Below are positions 1-8,540 of a DNA stretch of 64,000 nucleotides, in pieces. The stretch's first letter is position 1, and the number at the start of each line of letters is the position of its first letter. This DNA comes from Marmoricola sp. Leaf446 (GTDB taxonomy: Bacteria; Actinomycetota; Actinomycetes; Propionibacteriales; Nocardioidaceae). Position numbers and translations under genes: made by a program. The DNA is taken from NCBI RefSeq assembly GCF_001424755.1, contig NZ_LMRF01000001.1:1083744-1147743 (forward strand), given 5' to 3'. The notes under the pieces were generated by a model that saw nothing but the letters and a program-made list of their open reading frames with translations, searched no databases and was not told the DNA's origin.

Positions 1-845
1 GCGGTGACGATGTCGGCGCGCATGCCGTCGACCTCGAAGGCGGCGCACACCTCGGCGATCTTGAGCAGCGCCCCGTCGCCGAGCACGACGGCGGCGACCT
101 GCTCCTGCGCGGCGCGGATGCGCTCGGTCAGCGCCCGCTCGTCCTCGTCGTAGGCCGCGGCGAACGCGTCGGGGTCGGCGTCGAAGGCCAGCCGGCGGCG
201 TACGACCTCGACGCGGAGCGCCGGGTCGCGCGGTGCCGCGACCTCCACGGTCAGCCCGAACCGGTCGAGCAGCTGCGGGCGCAGCTCGCCCTCCTCGGGG
301 TTCATGGTGCCGACGAGCACGAACCGGGCGGCGTGCTCGACCGAGACGCCGTCGCGCTCCACCGTCGAGCGGCCCATGGCGGCGGCGTCGAGCAGCAGGT
401 CGACGAGGTGGTCGTGGAGCAGGTTGACCTCGTCGACGTAGAGGATCCCGCGGTGGGCGCGGGCGAGCAGGCCGGGCTCGTACTCCGCCCTGCCCTCCGA
501 CAGCGCGCGCTCGAGGTGCAGCGAGCCGAGCACGCGGTCCTCGGTGGCGCCGACCGGCAGCTCGACGAGGCGGACCGGCCGCGACTCGACGGGCGCGTCG
601 GCGGCGAACGGCCCGTCGGGCGAGAGCGGCGCGCGGTCGCGCGGGTCGGTGGAGAACCGGTCGCCGGCGACGACGTCGATGGCGGGCAGCACCGAGGCGA
701 GCGCGCGCACGATCGTCGACTTGGCGGTGCCCTTCTCGCCGCGGACCAGCACCCCGCCGACGTCGGGCGAGATGGTGGTGAGGACGAGGGCGAGCGCCAT
801 GTCGTCGGACCCGACGACGGCGCTGAAGGGGAACTGCTGTGGCAC
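1..845 (-). CDS. ChlI/BchI-like AAA+ chelatase ATPase (3' part beyond window)
   Basis: About 281 N-terminal residues are present and the gene runs off the left edge. Visible motifs are Walker [10 protein letters not shown] (about residues 36-44), Walker [11 protein letters not shown] and the sensor segment [10 protein letters not shown], the signature of the magnesium-chelatase I subunit family. In aerobic actinomycetes such an ATPase works with CobN to insert cobalt into hydrogenobyrinate diamide. That role is inferred from the cobalamin genes next door and the riboswitch upstream, since the partner subunits lie outside the window. The GTG start at 845 is chosen because GGGAG lies 5 nt upstream and the family N-terminus (FPFSAVVG) follows directly. 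Confidence 0.85.
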   Translation of the reverse strand, partial: MPQQFPFSAVVGSDDMALALVLTTISPDVGGVLVRGEKGTAKSTIVRALASVLPAIDVVAGDRFSTDPRDRAPLSPDGPFAADAPVESRPVRLVELPVGATEDRVLGSLHLERALSEGRAEYEPGLLARAHRGILYVDEVNLLHDHLVDLLLDAAAMGRSTVERDGVSVEHAARFVLVGTMNPEEGELRPQLLDRFGLTVEVAAPRDPALRVEVVRRRLAFDADPDAFAAAYDEDERALTERIRAAQEQVAAVVLGDGALLKIAEVCAAFEVDGMRADIVT

Positions 846-879
846 GGAGGCTCCCGCTCGTGGCCAGAGGAAAAAGTGG

Positions 880-1045
880 CGCGAGGCCGGTCTTCGGACT
901 TCCCGGGTCCACGTCTCGCGACGCGTCCCGGGTCACCGCAGCGGGCCTGTGCCGGAGTCTCACCGGCTTCCCAGATTCTCCCGTCGGGACGCGGTGGGGC
1001 TGGGTCGTGCTGCGTCCGTCGGGGCACCTCGTGCCTGTCGGGCGT
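880..1045 (-). promoter_or_regulatory. Cobalamin riboswitch in the leader of the chelatase ATPase gene
   Basis: Read on the minus strand, the leader contains GGGAAGCCGGTGAGACTCCG followed by a B12 box, AGTCCGAAGACCGGCC (positions 900-885), 40 nt before the GTG start. Order and spacing match the adenosylcobalamin aptamer (core, then B12 box). It should repress the leftward chelatase operon when cobalamin is abundant. The expression platform (885-846) has no obvious U-run, so control of translation is more likely than termination. The exact 5' end is approximate. Confidence 0.85.
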
Positions 1046-1064
1046 CACGATAGCGTCTGCCCTC

Positions 1065-2321
1065 GTGACCTCCGGAGCCCGACCGCGCGTGACGGCCGTC
1101 GGCCTCGGCGCGGACGGCTGGGACGGCCTCCCCGAGCGGCTGCGCGAGGTGGTCGCCTCGGCCCCGGTCGTGCTCGGCGGGCAGCGCCACCTCGACCTGC
1201 TGCCGCCCGTGGCCGGCCAGGTCCGCGAGCCCTGGCCCTCGCCGCTGCGCGACGGCCTGCCCGCGCTGCTGGCGCGCCACTCCGGCGCGGTCGTCGCGCT
1301 GGCCTCGGGCGACCCGCTGGTCTCCGGCATCGGCAGCACCCTGGTCGACCTGCTCGGCGCCGACGCGGTGCGCGTCGAGCCGGCGGTCTCCTCGGTCGCG
1401 CTGGCGCGCGCCCGGCTGGGCTGGTCGGCGGAGGCGAGCGAGGTCCTCACGCTGGTCGGCCGCGACCCCCACCTGCTGCTCCGGGCGCTCGCCCCGGGCC
1501 GCCGGCTGCTGGTGCTGTCCTCCGACGAGCACACGCCGGAGGCGGTGGCCGCGCTGCTGGTCGGGCAGGGGTACGCCGCGTCGCGCGTCGTCGTGCTGGG
1601 CGACCTCGGCGGCCCCGAGGAGTCGCGGCGCGAGGGCACGGCCGGCGCCTGGTCGGGACCCTCGCCCCGGCTGCACGTGCTGGCCCTGGAGCTCGCCGGG
1701 CCGGTGGTCGGGTCGTGGGCCGCCGGGCTGCCCGACGCGGCGTACGAGCACGACGGGCAGCTGACCAAGCGCGACCTCAGGGCCTCGGCCCTGGCCCGGC
1801 TCGCGCCGCAGCCCGGGCAGCTGCTCTGGGACGTCGGCGCCGGCGCCGGGTCGGTCGGGATCGAGTGGGCGCGTGCCCACCCGACCTGCCGCACCGTGGC
1901 CGTCGAGGCCCACCCCGAGCGGGCCGCCCGGGTGGCGCGCAACGCGGCCGCGCTCGGCGTCCCGGGCGTGGTCGTGGTCGAGGGCCGCGCGCCCGACGCG
2001 CTGGCCGGCCTGGAGGCCCCGGACGCGGTCTTCGTCGGCGGGGGAGCGACCCGACCCGGCGTCCTGGAGGCCTGCCTCGAGGCGCTGCGCCCGGGAGGCC
2101 GTCTCGTCGTCCACGGCGTCACGCTGGAGACCGAGACCCTGCTGGCCACGGCGTACGCCGCCCACGGCGGCGAGCTGACCCGTCACGCCGTCGAGACGGC
2201 CGCGCCGATCGGCGGCTTCACCGGCTGGACCCCCGCCCGCGCCGTGGTGCAGTGGGCCCACGTGAAGCCGTCCGAGCCCGACCCCGTTCCGTCCTCCGAG
2301 CCTGTCGAGGAGACCCCGTGA
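1065..2321 (+). CDS. cobL: Precorrin-6Y C5,15-methyltransferase (decarboxylating), CbiE-CbiT fusion
   Basis: The product of about 418 residues carries the CbiE domain first (VTAVGLGADGWDGL near the N-terminus, then LASGDPLVSGIGSTL) and the CbiT domain second, with the SAM-binding loop LLWDVGAGAGSVGIEW. CobL methylates C5 and C15 of precorrin-6Y and removes the acetate side chain in the aerobic corrin pathway. The GTG at 1065 sits 8 nt after TAGCGT (1051-1056), a leaderless arrangement; GTG 1089 is a possible later start. It is transcribed away from the riboswitch-controlled ATPase gene, and its own end overlaps the next start as GTGA. Confidence 0.93.
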   Translation: MTSGARPRVTAVGLGADGWDGLPERLREVVASAPVVLGGQRHLDLLPPVAGQVREPWPSPLRDGLPALLARHSGAVVALASGDPLVSGIGSTLVDLLGADAVRVEPAVSSVALARARLGWSAEASEVLTLVGRDPHLLLRALAPGRRLLVLSSDEHTPEAVAALLVGQGYAASRVVVLGDLGGPEESRREGTAGAWSGPSPRLHVLALELAGPVVGSWAAGLPDAAYEHDGQLTKRDLRASALARLAPQPGQLLWDVGAGAGSVGIEWARAHPTCRTVAVEAHPERAARVARNAAALGVPGVVVVEGRAPDALAGLEAPDAVFVGGGATRPGVLEACLEALRPGGRLVVHGVTLETETLLATAYAAHGGELTRHAVETAAPIGGFTGWTPARAVVQWAHVKPSEPDPVPSSEPVEETP

Positions 2322-3073
2322 CCGTCCACTTCGTCGGCGCCGGACCGGGCGCCGCCGACCTGATCACGCTGCGCGCCGCCACGATGCTGGCCGCCGCCGA
2401 CGTGGTGCTCTACCCCGGCACCTACCTCGACGCCGAGGTGCTCGGCCACGCCCGCCCGGACGCCCGGCTGGTCGACACCCAGGACCTCGACCTCGACCAG
2501 ATCACCGTCGAGCTGGTCGCCGCCGACGCCGCCGGGCTCGACGTGGTGCGGCTGGTCTCGGGCGACCCGTCGCTCTACTCCGCCGTCGCCGAGCAGGCGC
2601 GCCGGCTCGACGCCGCCGGGGTCGGCTGGGACGTCACCCCCGGCGTCCCGGCGTACGCCGCCGCGGCCGCCGCCGTGGGCCGCGAGCTCACGGTCCCGCT
2701 GGTCGCCCAGTCGGTCGTGCTGACCCGCGCGCAGGCCCGCTCCACGGCGATGCCGGAGACCGAGGCGCTGGGACGCTTCGCCGCGACCCGGGCGACGCTG
2801 GCGCTGCACCTCGCGATCACGCGGACGCGGGAGCTGATGACCGAGCTGCAGGGCGAGTACGGCGCCGACTGCCCCGTCGTCGTCGTCCACCGCGCCAGCC
2901 AGCCCGAGGAGCAGGTGCTGCGCGGCACCGTCGCCGACATCGCCGACCAGGTCGAGGCGGCCGGGCTGAGGCAGGCCGCCGTCGTGCTGGTCGGTCGCGC
3001 GCTGGACCCGTCGGGCGGGGGCGAGTCGTTCCTCTACGACCCGGCCCGCGACCGGAGCAGCAAGCGGCGCTAG
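2318..3073 (+). CDS. cobM: Precorrin-4 C11-methyltransferase
   Basis: A 251-residue tetrapyrrole methylase with the family motifs VHFVGAGPGAADLITLRA at the N-terminus, VVLYPGTYLD, LVSGDPSLYSA and DVTPGVPAYAA. CobM (CbiF) transfers a methyl group from SAM to C11 of precorrin-4. The GTG start overlaps the cobL stop by 4 bp (GTGA), so the two genes are translationally coupled and probably co-transcribed. The C-terminus (SFLYDPARDRSSKRR) is short and basic. It converges on cobIJ with only 4 bp between the stops. Confidence 0.93.
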   Translation: MTVHFVGAGPGAADLITLRAATMLAAADVVLYPGTYLDAEVLGHARPDARLVDTQDLDLDQITVELVAADAAGLDVVRLVSGDPSLYSAVAEQARRLDAAGVGWDVTPGVPAYAAAAAAVGRELTVPLVAQSVVLTRAQARSTAMPETEALGRFAATRATLALHLAITRTRELMTELQGEYGADCPVVVVHRASQPEEQVLRGTVADIADQVEAAGLRQAAVVLVGRALDPSGGGESFLYDPARDRSSKRR

Positions 3074-3077
3074 CCGG

Positions 3078-4631
3078 TCAGGACGGCGTCGAGCGCGCGG
3101 TCCACACCGCGCCGGAGGCCGAGCGGCGGGTGCCGGTGCAGCCGACGACGAGCAGGCACTTCATGTCGACCGCACCCGCGTCGAGGTCGGCCAGCGTGGT
3201 CACCGTCAGCGACTCCTCGGCGCGGCCGACGTCGCGACCGACCACCACCACGGTGTCGGCGGGCCGGTGCTCGAGCAGGATCTTCTGGGCCTCGACGACC
3301 TGGTCGGTGCGCGAGCGGGAGGCGGGGTTGTAGATCGCGAGCACCAGGTCGGCGTCGGCCACGGCCCGCAGCCGCCGCTCGATCAGCGACCAGGGCTTGA
3401 GCCGGTCCGAGAGGCTCATCACCGCGAAGTCGCCGCCGATCGGCGCGCCCGCCCTCGCCGCCACGGCCTGCACGGCGCTGACGCCCGGCAGCACCCGCAC
3501 CGCGACCCCGTCGTACGCCGGGTCCTCGGCCGCCTCGTAGACCGCCGCCGCCATCCCGAACACGCCCGCGTCGCCGCCCGAGACGACCGCGACCCGCTCG
3601 CCGGCCAGCGCGAGGTCGAGCGCCAGCCGCGACCGGTCGAGCTCGACGGTGTTGCCCGACGCGTGCCGGGTCAGCCCGGCGCGCTGCGGGACCCGGTTGA
3701 CGTAGGGCGCGTAGCCCACGACGTGGTCGACGCCCGCCAGCGCCTCGGTCACCTCGGGGGTCACCCAGCGGTCCGGACCCGGGCCGAGCCCGACGACCAG
3801 CACCTCGCCGGCCGGTCGGTCGGTCGGTCGACCGGTCGCGCCCGGGGTCGTGGCCAGCACGGGCGGACGCCGCCCCGCCGGGTCGGCCGCGGCGCTGTCG
3901 CCGGCGACCACGATCAGCGAGAAGTAGGGCACCGTCCCGGGGTCGACGTCGGCCACCGGCAGCCACCGCTCGGCGGGCATCGAGGCGCGCTCGACGTAGA
4001 CCGCGTGCTCCAGCCGGCCGGCCTGCGCCAGGGCCGAGCGCACGGCGGGGAAGGTGCGGCCGAGCTTCATGATGATGGCGCCGTCGGTGTCGGCCAGGCG
4101 ACGTGCGAGCTCGGCCTCGGGCAGCGTGCCGGGCAGGATCGTCAGCACGTCGGTCTGCCGCACCAGCGGCGCGGCGACCGAGGCGGTGGCCGCGGCGAAC
4201 GCGGGCACGCCCGGCACCACCTCGGTGGGAAATCGGTCGGCCAGCCGGTCGTGCATGTACATGTAGGACCCGTAGAACAGCGGGTCGCCCTCGGCCAGCA
4301 GCACCACGGTGCGGCCCGCCTCCAGGTGGGCGGCCAGCCGGGCGGCGGAGTCCTCGTAGAAGGCGGCGATCGCCCCGGCGTACCCGCCCGGGTGGTCGGT
4401 GGCGCCGGTCGTCACCGGGTAGCGCAGCTCCTCCTCGACGACGCCGTCGGGGATGAGGTCGGCGGCGATGCGGCGCGCGTTGGACTGCTTGCCGACGCCC
4501 GCGTGGTAGGCCACGACGTCGGCCGCGCCGATCAGCCGGGCGGCCTTGAGGGTGACCAGCTCGGGGTCGCCGGGGCCCAGGCCGACGCCGTAGAAGCGCC
4601 CGAGGGGCCGGCTGGTCGTCTCGGTGCTCAC
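3078..4631 (-). CDS. cobIJ: Fused precorrin-2 C20-methyltransferase / precorrin-3B C17-methyltransferase
   Basis: A 517-residue fusion of two tetrapyrrole methylases. The N-terminal half (GRFYGVGLGPGDPELVTLKA, LLAEGDPLFYGSYMYMHDR) is CobI. The C-terminal half (VLVVGLGPGPDRWVTPEV, VVSGGDAGVFGMAAAVYEA, LAIYNPASRSR) is CobJ. The first adds the C20 methyl to precorrin-2; the second performs the ring-contracting C17 methylation downstream of CobG. The halves are joined by a Pro/Arg/Thr-rich linker of about 25 residues, encoded across four GGTC units (3814-3829), which probably vary by slippage. The GTG start at 4631 overlaps the cobH stop by 4 bp. Such fusions are common in actinomycetes. Confidence 0.93.
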   Translation of the reverse strand: MSTETTSRPLGRFYGVGLGPGDPELVTLKAARLIGAADVVAYHAGVGKQSNARRIAADLIPDGVVEEELRYPVTTGATDHPGGYAGAIAAFYEDSAARLAAHLEAGRTVVLLAEGDPLFYGSYMYMHDRLADRFPTEVVPGVPAFAAATASVAAPLVRQTDVLTILPGTLPEAELARRLADTDGAIIMKLGRTFPAVRSALAQAGRLEHAVYVERASMPAERWLPVADVDPGTVPYFSLIVVAGDSAAADPAGRRPPVLATTPGATGRPTDRPAGEVLVVGLGPGPDRWVTPEVTEALAGVDHVVGYAPYVNRVPQRAGLTRHASGNTVELDRSRLALDLALAGERVAVVSGGDAGVFGMAAAVYEAAEDPAYDGVAVRVLPGVSAVQAVAARAGAPIGGDFAVMSLSDRLKPWSLIERRLRAVADADLVLAIYNPASRSRTDQVVEAQKILLEHRPADTVVVVGRDVGRAEESLTVTTLADLDAGAVDMKCLLVVGCTGTRRSASGAVWTARSTPS

Positions 4632-5293
4632 TCCGCCTCCTGGGCCAGCGCGTTGATCGCCGAGGCGGTCATGGCCGAGCCGCCGCGGCGGCCGCGGACG
4701 GTCAGGAACGGCACGTCGATGCCGTGGTCGGCGGCCAACGAGGCCAGCGCGTCCTTGGACTCCGCTGCCCCGATGAACCCCACCGGGCAGCCCACGATCG
4801 CGGCCGGTCGGGGGGCGCCGTCGATGAGCATCTCGAGCAGGTGGAACAGCGCGGTGGGGGCGTTGCCGATGGCCACGACGGCGCCCTCGAGGTGCGGCTC
4901 CCACAGCGAGACCGCCGCCGCGGAGCGGGTGGTGCCCCAGTCGCGGGCCAGGCTCGGCACGGCCGGGTCGCGCAGCAGGCACACCACGTCGTTGTCCTTC
5001 GGCAGCCGGGCGCGGGTGACGCCCGAGGCGACCATGTGGGCGTCGGCGAGCACCGGTGCGCCGGCCTCGAGCGCGGCCCGGGCGGCGGGCACGAGGTCGG
5101 GGTGGAAGACGAGGTCGTGGACGAGGTCGGTCTGGCCGGTGCCGTGCACCATCCGCACCGCCACGGTCGGGGCGCCGTCGGGCAGGCCGTCCAGCGCGGT
5201 CTCGCGGCGGATGGTGGCGAAGGAGTCGACGTAGATGGCGGGGCCGGAGTCGACGTACTCGTAGCGGCGCGGGGGGCGCTTCAGCACGCTCAT
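4628..5293 (-). CDS. cobH: Precorrin-8X methylmutase
   Basis: A 221-residue protein of the CobH/CbiC family. It shows RMVHGTGQTDL, with the histidine that assists methyl migration, ADAHMVASGV, IGNAPTALFHLLE and VGCPVGFIGAAESK. The enzyme moves the C11 methyl to C12, converting precorrin-8X to hydrogenobyrinate. The length is that of the usual enzyme. The ATG at 5293 overlaps the cobG stop, and its own stop overlaps the cobIJ start, so cobG-cobH-cobIJ form one coupled operon read from the riboswitch at about 6.3 kb. Confidence 0.94.
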   Translation of the reverse strand: MSVLKRPPRRYEYVDSGPAIYVDSFATIRRETALDGLPDGAPTVAVRMVHGTGQTDLVHDLVFHPDLVPAARAALEAGAPVLADAHMVASGVTRARLPKDNDVVCLLRDPAVPSLARDWGTTRSAAAVSLWEPHLEGAVVAIGNAPTALFHLLEMLIDGAPRPAAIVGCPVGFIGAAESKDALASLAADHGIDVPFLTVRGRRGGSAMTASAINALAQEAE

Positions 5294-6165
5294 GCGGCGA
5301 CCCCCGGTGAGGTCGGGGCGGGCACGACGACGCCGTGCCACGGCGTCACGACCAGCTCGCGGCCCGGCGCGACCAGCCGGTCGACCAGGCCACGGTCGAG
5401 GACGCCGTCGGGGACGGCGACGTGGTCGCCACCGGCCTGGGGCCCGTACGCCGCCCGCGCACCCGCCGCGGGCACCCGCGGGTCGCGCTGTGTCGCGGCG
5501 AGCAGCGGGGCGTCGAGCTCCTCGACGTGCCACGGGGCGGTCCGCCCGGACCCGCGGGTCGCCAGGAAGCGCGACGCCAGGTCGGCCAGCCGCCGCGGCG
5601 CCTCGTCGAGCGCGACCACGGGCCCCCAGGCGTCGCCGACGCGCAGCTGGCCGTCGTGCTCGTCGAGCGCCACGAGCCCGAGGTCGGTGCCGCGGTCGAC
5701 CAGGTCGCCGCGGCCGTCGTCGAGCACCTGCAGGAAGCGGCCCGGCAGGTCGGCCAGGGCCGCGTCGGCGCGGAGCAGCGCGTCGAGCTCGTCGGCCACG
5801 GGCCGCAGGTCGGCCCGGCCGCCCGCCAGCCCGCTGAACGGCGAGACCATCACGTTGCGACCGAGCTCGTGGGTGCGCGAGGGCAGCAGGCCGGTCGCCT
5901 CGACCGCGGCCACGACCTCGTCGGGCAGGGCGCCGCCGGCGGGGTCGGCCCAGGGGAGGGCGCGCAGCTGCAGGTTGGCCCGGCCGGTGAGGTGCAGCCG
6001 GCCGTCGCCGTACGTCCGGGCGACCTCGGCCAGCCCGGCCAACGACGCGGCGGGGACACGTCCCCCGACCAGCCGGACCCGGACCAGGGCGCCGTCGTCG
6101 GCCGACCACGGGCGCAGCACGCCGGGGCACAGGTCGCGCCGGGAGCGGGTGGAGGTGGGGGTCAC
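5290..6165 (-). CDS. cobG: Precorrin-3B synthase-like protein, short and without cluster cysteines
   Basis: A 291-residue protein with two half-domains like the ferredoxin-like repeats of nitrite/sulfite reductases. The first is around residues 10-75 (LCPGVLRPW, GRLHLTGRANLQLRAL), the second near the C-terminus (RELVVTPWHGVVVP). CobG oxidises precorrin-3A to 3B using a [4Fe-4S] centre. Here the only cysteine visible is in LCPG near residue 13, so the four cluster ligands of the classical enzyme are absent. Position and operon order support a role in ring contraction, but the chemistry is open. The GTG start at 6165 has GAGGA 6 nt upstream; longer forms would read into the riboswitch. Confidence 0.75.
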   Translation of the reverse strand: MTPTSTRSRRDLCPGVLRPWSADDGALVRVRLVGGRVPAASLAGLAEVARTYGDGRLHLTGRANLQLRALPWADPAGGALPDEVVAAVEATGLLPSRTHELGRNVMVSPFSGLAGGRADLRPVADELDALLRADAALADLPGRFLQVLDDGRGDLVDRGTDLGLVALDEHDGQLRVGDAWGPVVALDEAPRRLADLASRFLATRGSGRTAPWHVEELDAPLLAATQRDPRVPAAGARAAYGPQAGGDHVAVPDGVLDRGLVDRLVAPGRELVVTPWHGVVVPAPTSPGVAA

Positions 6166-6229
6166 CGGGTGGTCCTCGGGGGTCAGGGGCCCGTGCGCGT
6201 GGCCCTGCAACGACCCCGCGGCTGTTGCC

Positions 6230-6395
6230 GCGGAGGCCAGCAGGTCTTCGGACTCGGGTTCCACCGGGGAGGAGCGCCTTCCCGGACGACCTCGTCCAGT
6301 GGCTGTCGTGAGACCTGCTCCGCCCGTCACCCACACCGCTGCGCGTCAGTCCCGGACTCTCACCGGGTTCCCTCGACTGGCACGCGCACGCTACC
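6230..6395 (-). promoter_or_regulatory. Cobalamin riboswitch in the leader of cobG-cobH-cobIJ
   Basis: On the minus strand the leader shows GGGAACCCGGTGAGAGTCC (positions 6372-6354), the conserved GCCACTG, and a B12 box, AGTCCGAAGACCTGCTGG (6254-6237). This matches the adenosylcobalamin aptamer. Directly after the box is a perfect 7-bp hairpin with a 4-nt loop (6233-6227 with 6222-6216) lacking a following U-run, then about 50 nt to the GTG start of cobG. The hairpin may be part of the expression platform. Ligand-dependent repression of the corrin operon is inferred. Confidence 0.9.
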
Positions 6396-6446
6396 AACCG
6401 TTCGCCGTTCCCGGCACCCGCCGTGCCCGGCCTACACTCCCCGCCC

Positions 6447-8192
6447 ATGGGCCCGACGACGTGGAACCGGCCGGTGCCGCTGATCGGCGACCGGACCTCG
6501 GCGGCCGAGCGGGCCGAGGACGTGGCGGCCTGGGCGTTCCCCGAGCCGGCGCGGCAGGCGTTCCACGACGTGGTCGCCGCGCGGCGCGACATCCGGCGCT
6601 ACCGGCCCGACGCGGTCGACCCCGAGGTGCTGCAGCGGGTGCTGGCGGCCGCGCACGCCGCGCCGTCGGTCGGTCACAGCCAGCCGTGGCGGTTCGTGGT
6701 GGTCTCCGAGCCGACGACGCGCGAGCGGGCCGCGCGCATGGCCGACGAGCAGCGGTTGCGTCAGGCGGCCCAGCTGGAGCCCGACGCCGCCCGCAGGCTG
6801 CTCGACCTCCAGCTCGAGGGCATCCGGGAGGCGCCGCTGGGCGTGGTGGTGGCGTGCGACCGGCGTACGCCGGCGGCCGGGGTGCTGGGCCGCGCCACCT
6901 TCCCCGACGCCGACCTGTGGTCGTGCGCCTGCGCCATCCAGAACCTGTGGCTGGCCGCGCGCGCCGAGGGGCTCGGCGTCGGCTGGGTGACGCTGTTCGA
7001 CCCGGCCGACCTCGAGAGGCTGCTCGGCCTGCCCGACGGCGTCGTCACGCTGGGCTGGCTGTGCCTGGGCTGGCCCGACGAGCGGCCGCCCGCGCCCGGC
7101 CTGGAGCGGGCCGGCTGGTCGCGGCGGCAGCCCGTGGCCGACGTCGTGATGGCCGAGCGGTGGACCGAGGCCGACGCCACGCCCGCGCCGCCGCCCTCCC
7201 ACCTGCGCGCCCCCGGTCGCACCGAGGTGGTCGACGTGCGGGACCACGCCGACGCCATGCTCACCCCGCCCGGCTCGCTGGGCCTGCTGGACCGCGCGGT
7301 CGACCGGCTCGAGGCCACGGTCCGGCTGCGCGCCGACTCCGGTCCGCCGCCCGAGCGCCCGGGCGTCCTGCTGCTGGTCGCCGGGCGGCACCCGGTGACC
7401 GCCCTCGGCGTGAGTGCGTACGCCGCGACGGTGACCGACGACGTCCTGGCCGCGTCGCTCGCCGGTGAGTCGGCGGGTGCCGTCGCGGCGGCGGCCGCGC
7501 ACCTCGACCTCGAGGTCCAGGACGCCGGCACCGCCACGGGCGACCTGGTGCACGCGGACGCCCTCGCCGGCGACGCGGCCGCGAGGCTCGTCGACCACGG
7601 CCGTGCCCTGGGCGAGCAGCTCGCCCGGGACCACGTGGTGCTGGCGCTCGGCGAGGTCGGCGTCGGCAACACCACCGTCGCCGCCGCGCTGGCCGCGCTG
7701 CTGCTCGATCTCCGGCCCGACGACGTCGTCGGCCTGGGGTCGGGCGCCGACTCGGCGATGCTCGACCGCAAGCGCGAGGTGGTCGGCCGGGCGCTGGACC
7801 GGGCGCGCGCGGCGGGGTCCACGGGGCCGCTCGACGCGCTCGCCGCGGTCGGCGGGCCCGAGCTCGCGGTCCTCGCCGGTGCCGTGATCGGGGCCGCCGA
7901 GGGCGGCGCGGTGACGGTGCTCGACGGCCTGGCCACCAGCGTCGCCGCGGTGGTGGCGACCCGGCTGGAACCCGGCGTGTCGGCCTACCTCGTCGCGGGG
8001 CAGCGCAGCCGCGAGCGCGCGCACGCGCGGGTCCTGGAGCACCTCGGCCTGGAGCCGCTGCTCGACCTGCGGCTGCGGGCCGGCGAGGGCGTCGGCGCGG
8101 CGCTGGCCTCGGCCACGCTGCTCAGCGGCTGGGAGCTGCGGCGCGGCATCGGACGCACCGGCGCGGTCGGGACGACTCCCGCGAACAGCTGA
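6447..8192 (+). CDS. cobT: Fusion of 5,6-dimethylbenzimidazole synthase (BluB) and nicotinate-nucleotide-DMB phosphoribosyltransferase (CobT)
   Basis: The product has 581 residues. The first 225 or so are a BluB-type nitroreductase-fold domain (VVAARRDIRRYRPD, AAPSVGHSQPWRFVVV, GVGWVTLFDP), which cannibalises FMNH2 to make 5,6-dimethylbenzimidazole. A linker of about 50 residues leads to a CobT domain (TPPGSLGLLDRAVDRL, the catalytic-glutamate motif LALGEVGVGNTTVAAAL, VGLGSGADSAML), which activates that base as alpha-ribazole phosphate. One polypeptide thus makes and activates the lower ligand. ATG 6447 lies 8 nt after TACACT (6433-6438), a leaderless start. It diverges from the cobG riboswitch leader and has no aptamer of its own. 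Confidence 0.92.
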   Translation: MGPTTWNRPVPLIGDRTSAAERAEDVAAWAFPEPARQAFHDVVAARRDIRRYRPDAVDPEVLQRVLAAAHAAPSVGHSQPWRFVVVSEPTTRERAARMADEQRLRQAAQLEPDAARRLLDLQLEGIREAPLGVVVACDRRTPAAGVLGRATFPDADLWSCACAIQNLWLAARAEGLGVGWVTLFDPADLERLLGLPDGVVTLGWLCLGWPDERPPAPGLERAGWSRRQPVADVVMAERWTEADATPAPPPSHLRAPGRTEVVDVRDHADAMLTPPGSLGLLDRAVDRLEATVRLRADSGPPPERPGVLLLVAGRHPVTALGVSAYAATVTDDVLAASLAGESAGAVAAAAAHLDLEVQDAGTATGDLVHADALAGDAAARLVDHGRALGEQLARDHVVLALGEVGVGNTTVAAALAALLLDLRPDDVVGLGSGADSAMLDRKREVVGRALDRARAAGSTGPLDALAAVGGPELAVLAGAVIGAAEGGAVTVLDGLATSVAAVVATRLEPGVSAYLVAGQRSRERAHARVLEHLGLEPLLDLRLRAGEGVGAALASATLLSGWELRRGIGRTGAVGTTPANS

Positions 8193-8227
8193 GGCCGCGA
8201 CCCCGCGTGGTGCGGGGTCGCGGCCTC
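8191..8227. terminator. Bidirectional terminator between cobT and the HU gene
   Basis: A perfect 16-bp stem (8191-8206 with 8212-8227) and a 5-nt loop lie between two convergent genes. The stem is GC-rich without a long T-run, as is common in actinomycetes. It begins inside the TGA of the cobT fusion. Confidence 0.85.
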
Positions 8228-8261
8228 GGGCCGTGTCAGACGGGGCTCGCGCCCCGGGGCG

Positions 8262-8540
8262 TCACTTGCCGGCGGTCGCGTTCTTGAACGCGGTGGCGGC
8301 CTTGAAGCCGGGGACCGTGGTGGCAGCGATCTTGATCGTCTCGCCCGACTGCGGGTTGCGACCCTCGCGCGCCGAACGGGCGCGGGGCTCGAAGGTGCCC
8401 AGGCCGGGGATCTGCAGCTTGTCGCCCCCGGCGACGGTCGAGGTCACGGTGTCGACCAGCGCGGCCAGGGCGCGGTCGGCGTCGGCCTTGCTCAGCTCGG
8501 CCTTGTCCGCGATGGCGGCGACCAGCTCGTCCTTCTTCAC
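8262..8540 (-). CDS. hup: HU-family nucleoid protein
   Basis: A 92-residue HU/IHF-type histone-like protein beginning MKKDELVAAIADKAELSKAD and carrying the DNA-binding arm (GLGTFEPRARSAREGRNPQSGE). It binds DNA without strong sequence preference and compacts the nucleoid. Unlike the mycobacterial HupB there is no long Lys/Ala-rich tail, so this is the short form. The start is GTG with GGAG about 8 nt upstream. It is monocistronic, ending at the shared terminator with cobT. Confidence 0.95.
   Translation of the reverse strand: MKKDELVAAIADKAELSKADADRALAALVDTVTSTVAGGDKLQIPGLGTFEPRARSAREGRNPQSGETIKIAATTVPGFKAATAFKNATAGK

Noticed and set aside
302..2149. Long leftward open reading frame across the chelatase and cobL region
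   Set aside because: It runs antisense to cobL and through the riboswitch, with an Arg/Ser/Pro-rich composition typical of GC-rich shadow frames.
3814..3829. (GGTC)4 repeat considered as a separate element
   Set aside because: It is in frame in the linker of the CobI-CobJ fusion and encodes part of a disordered segment.
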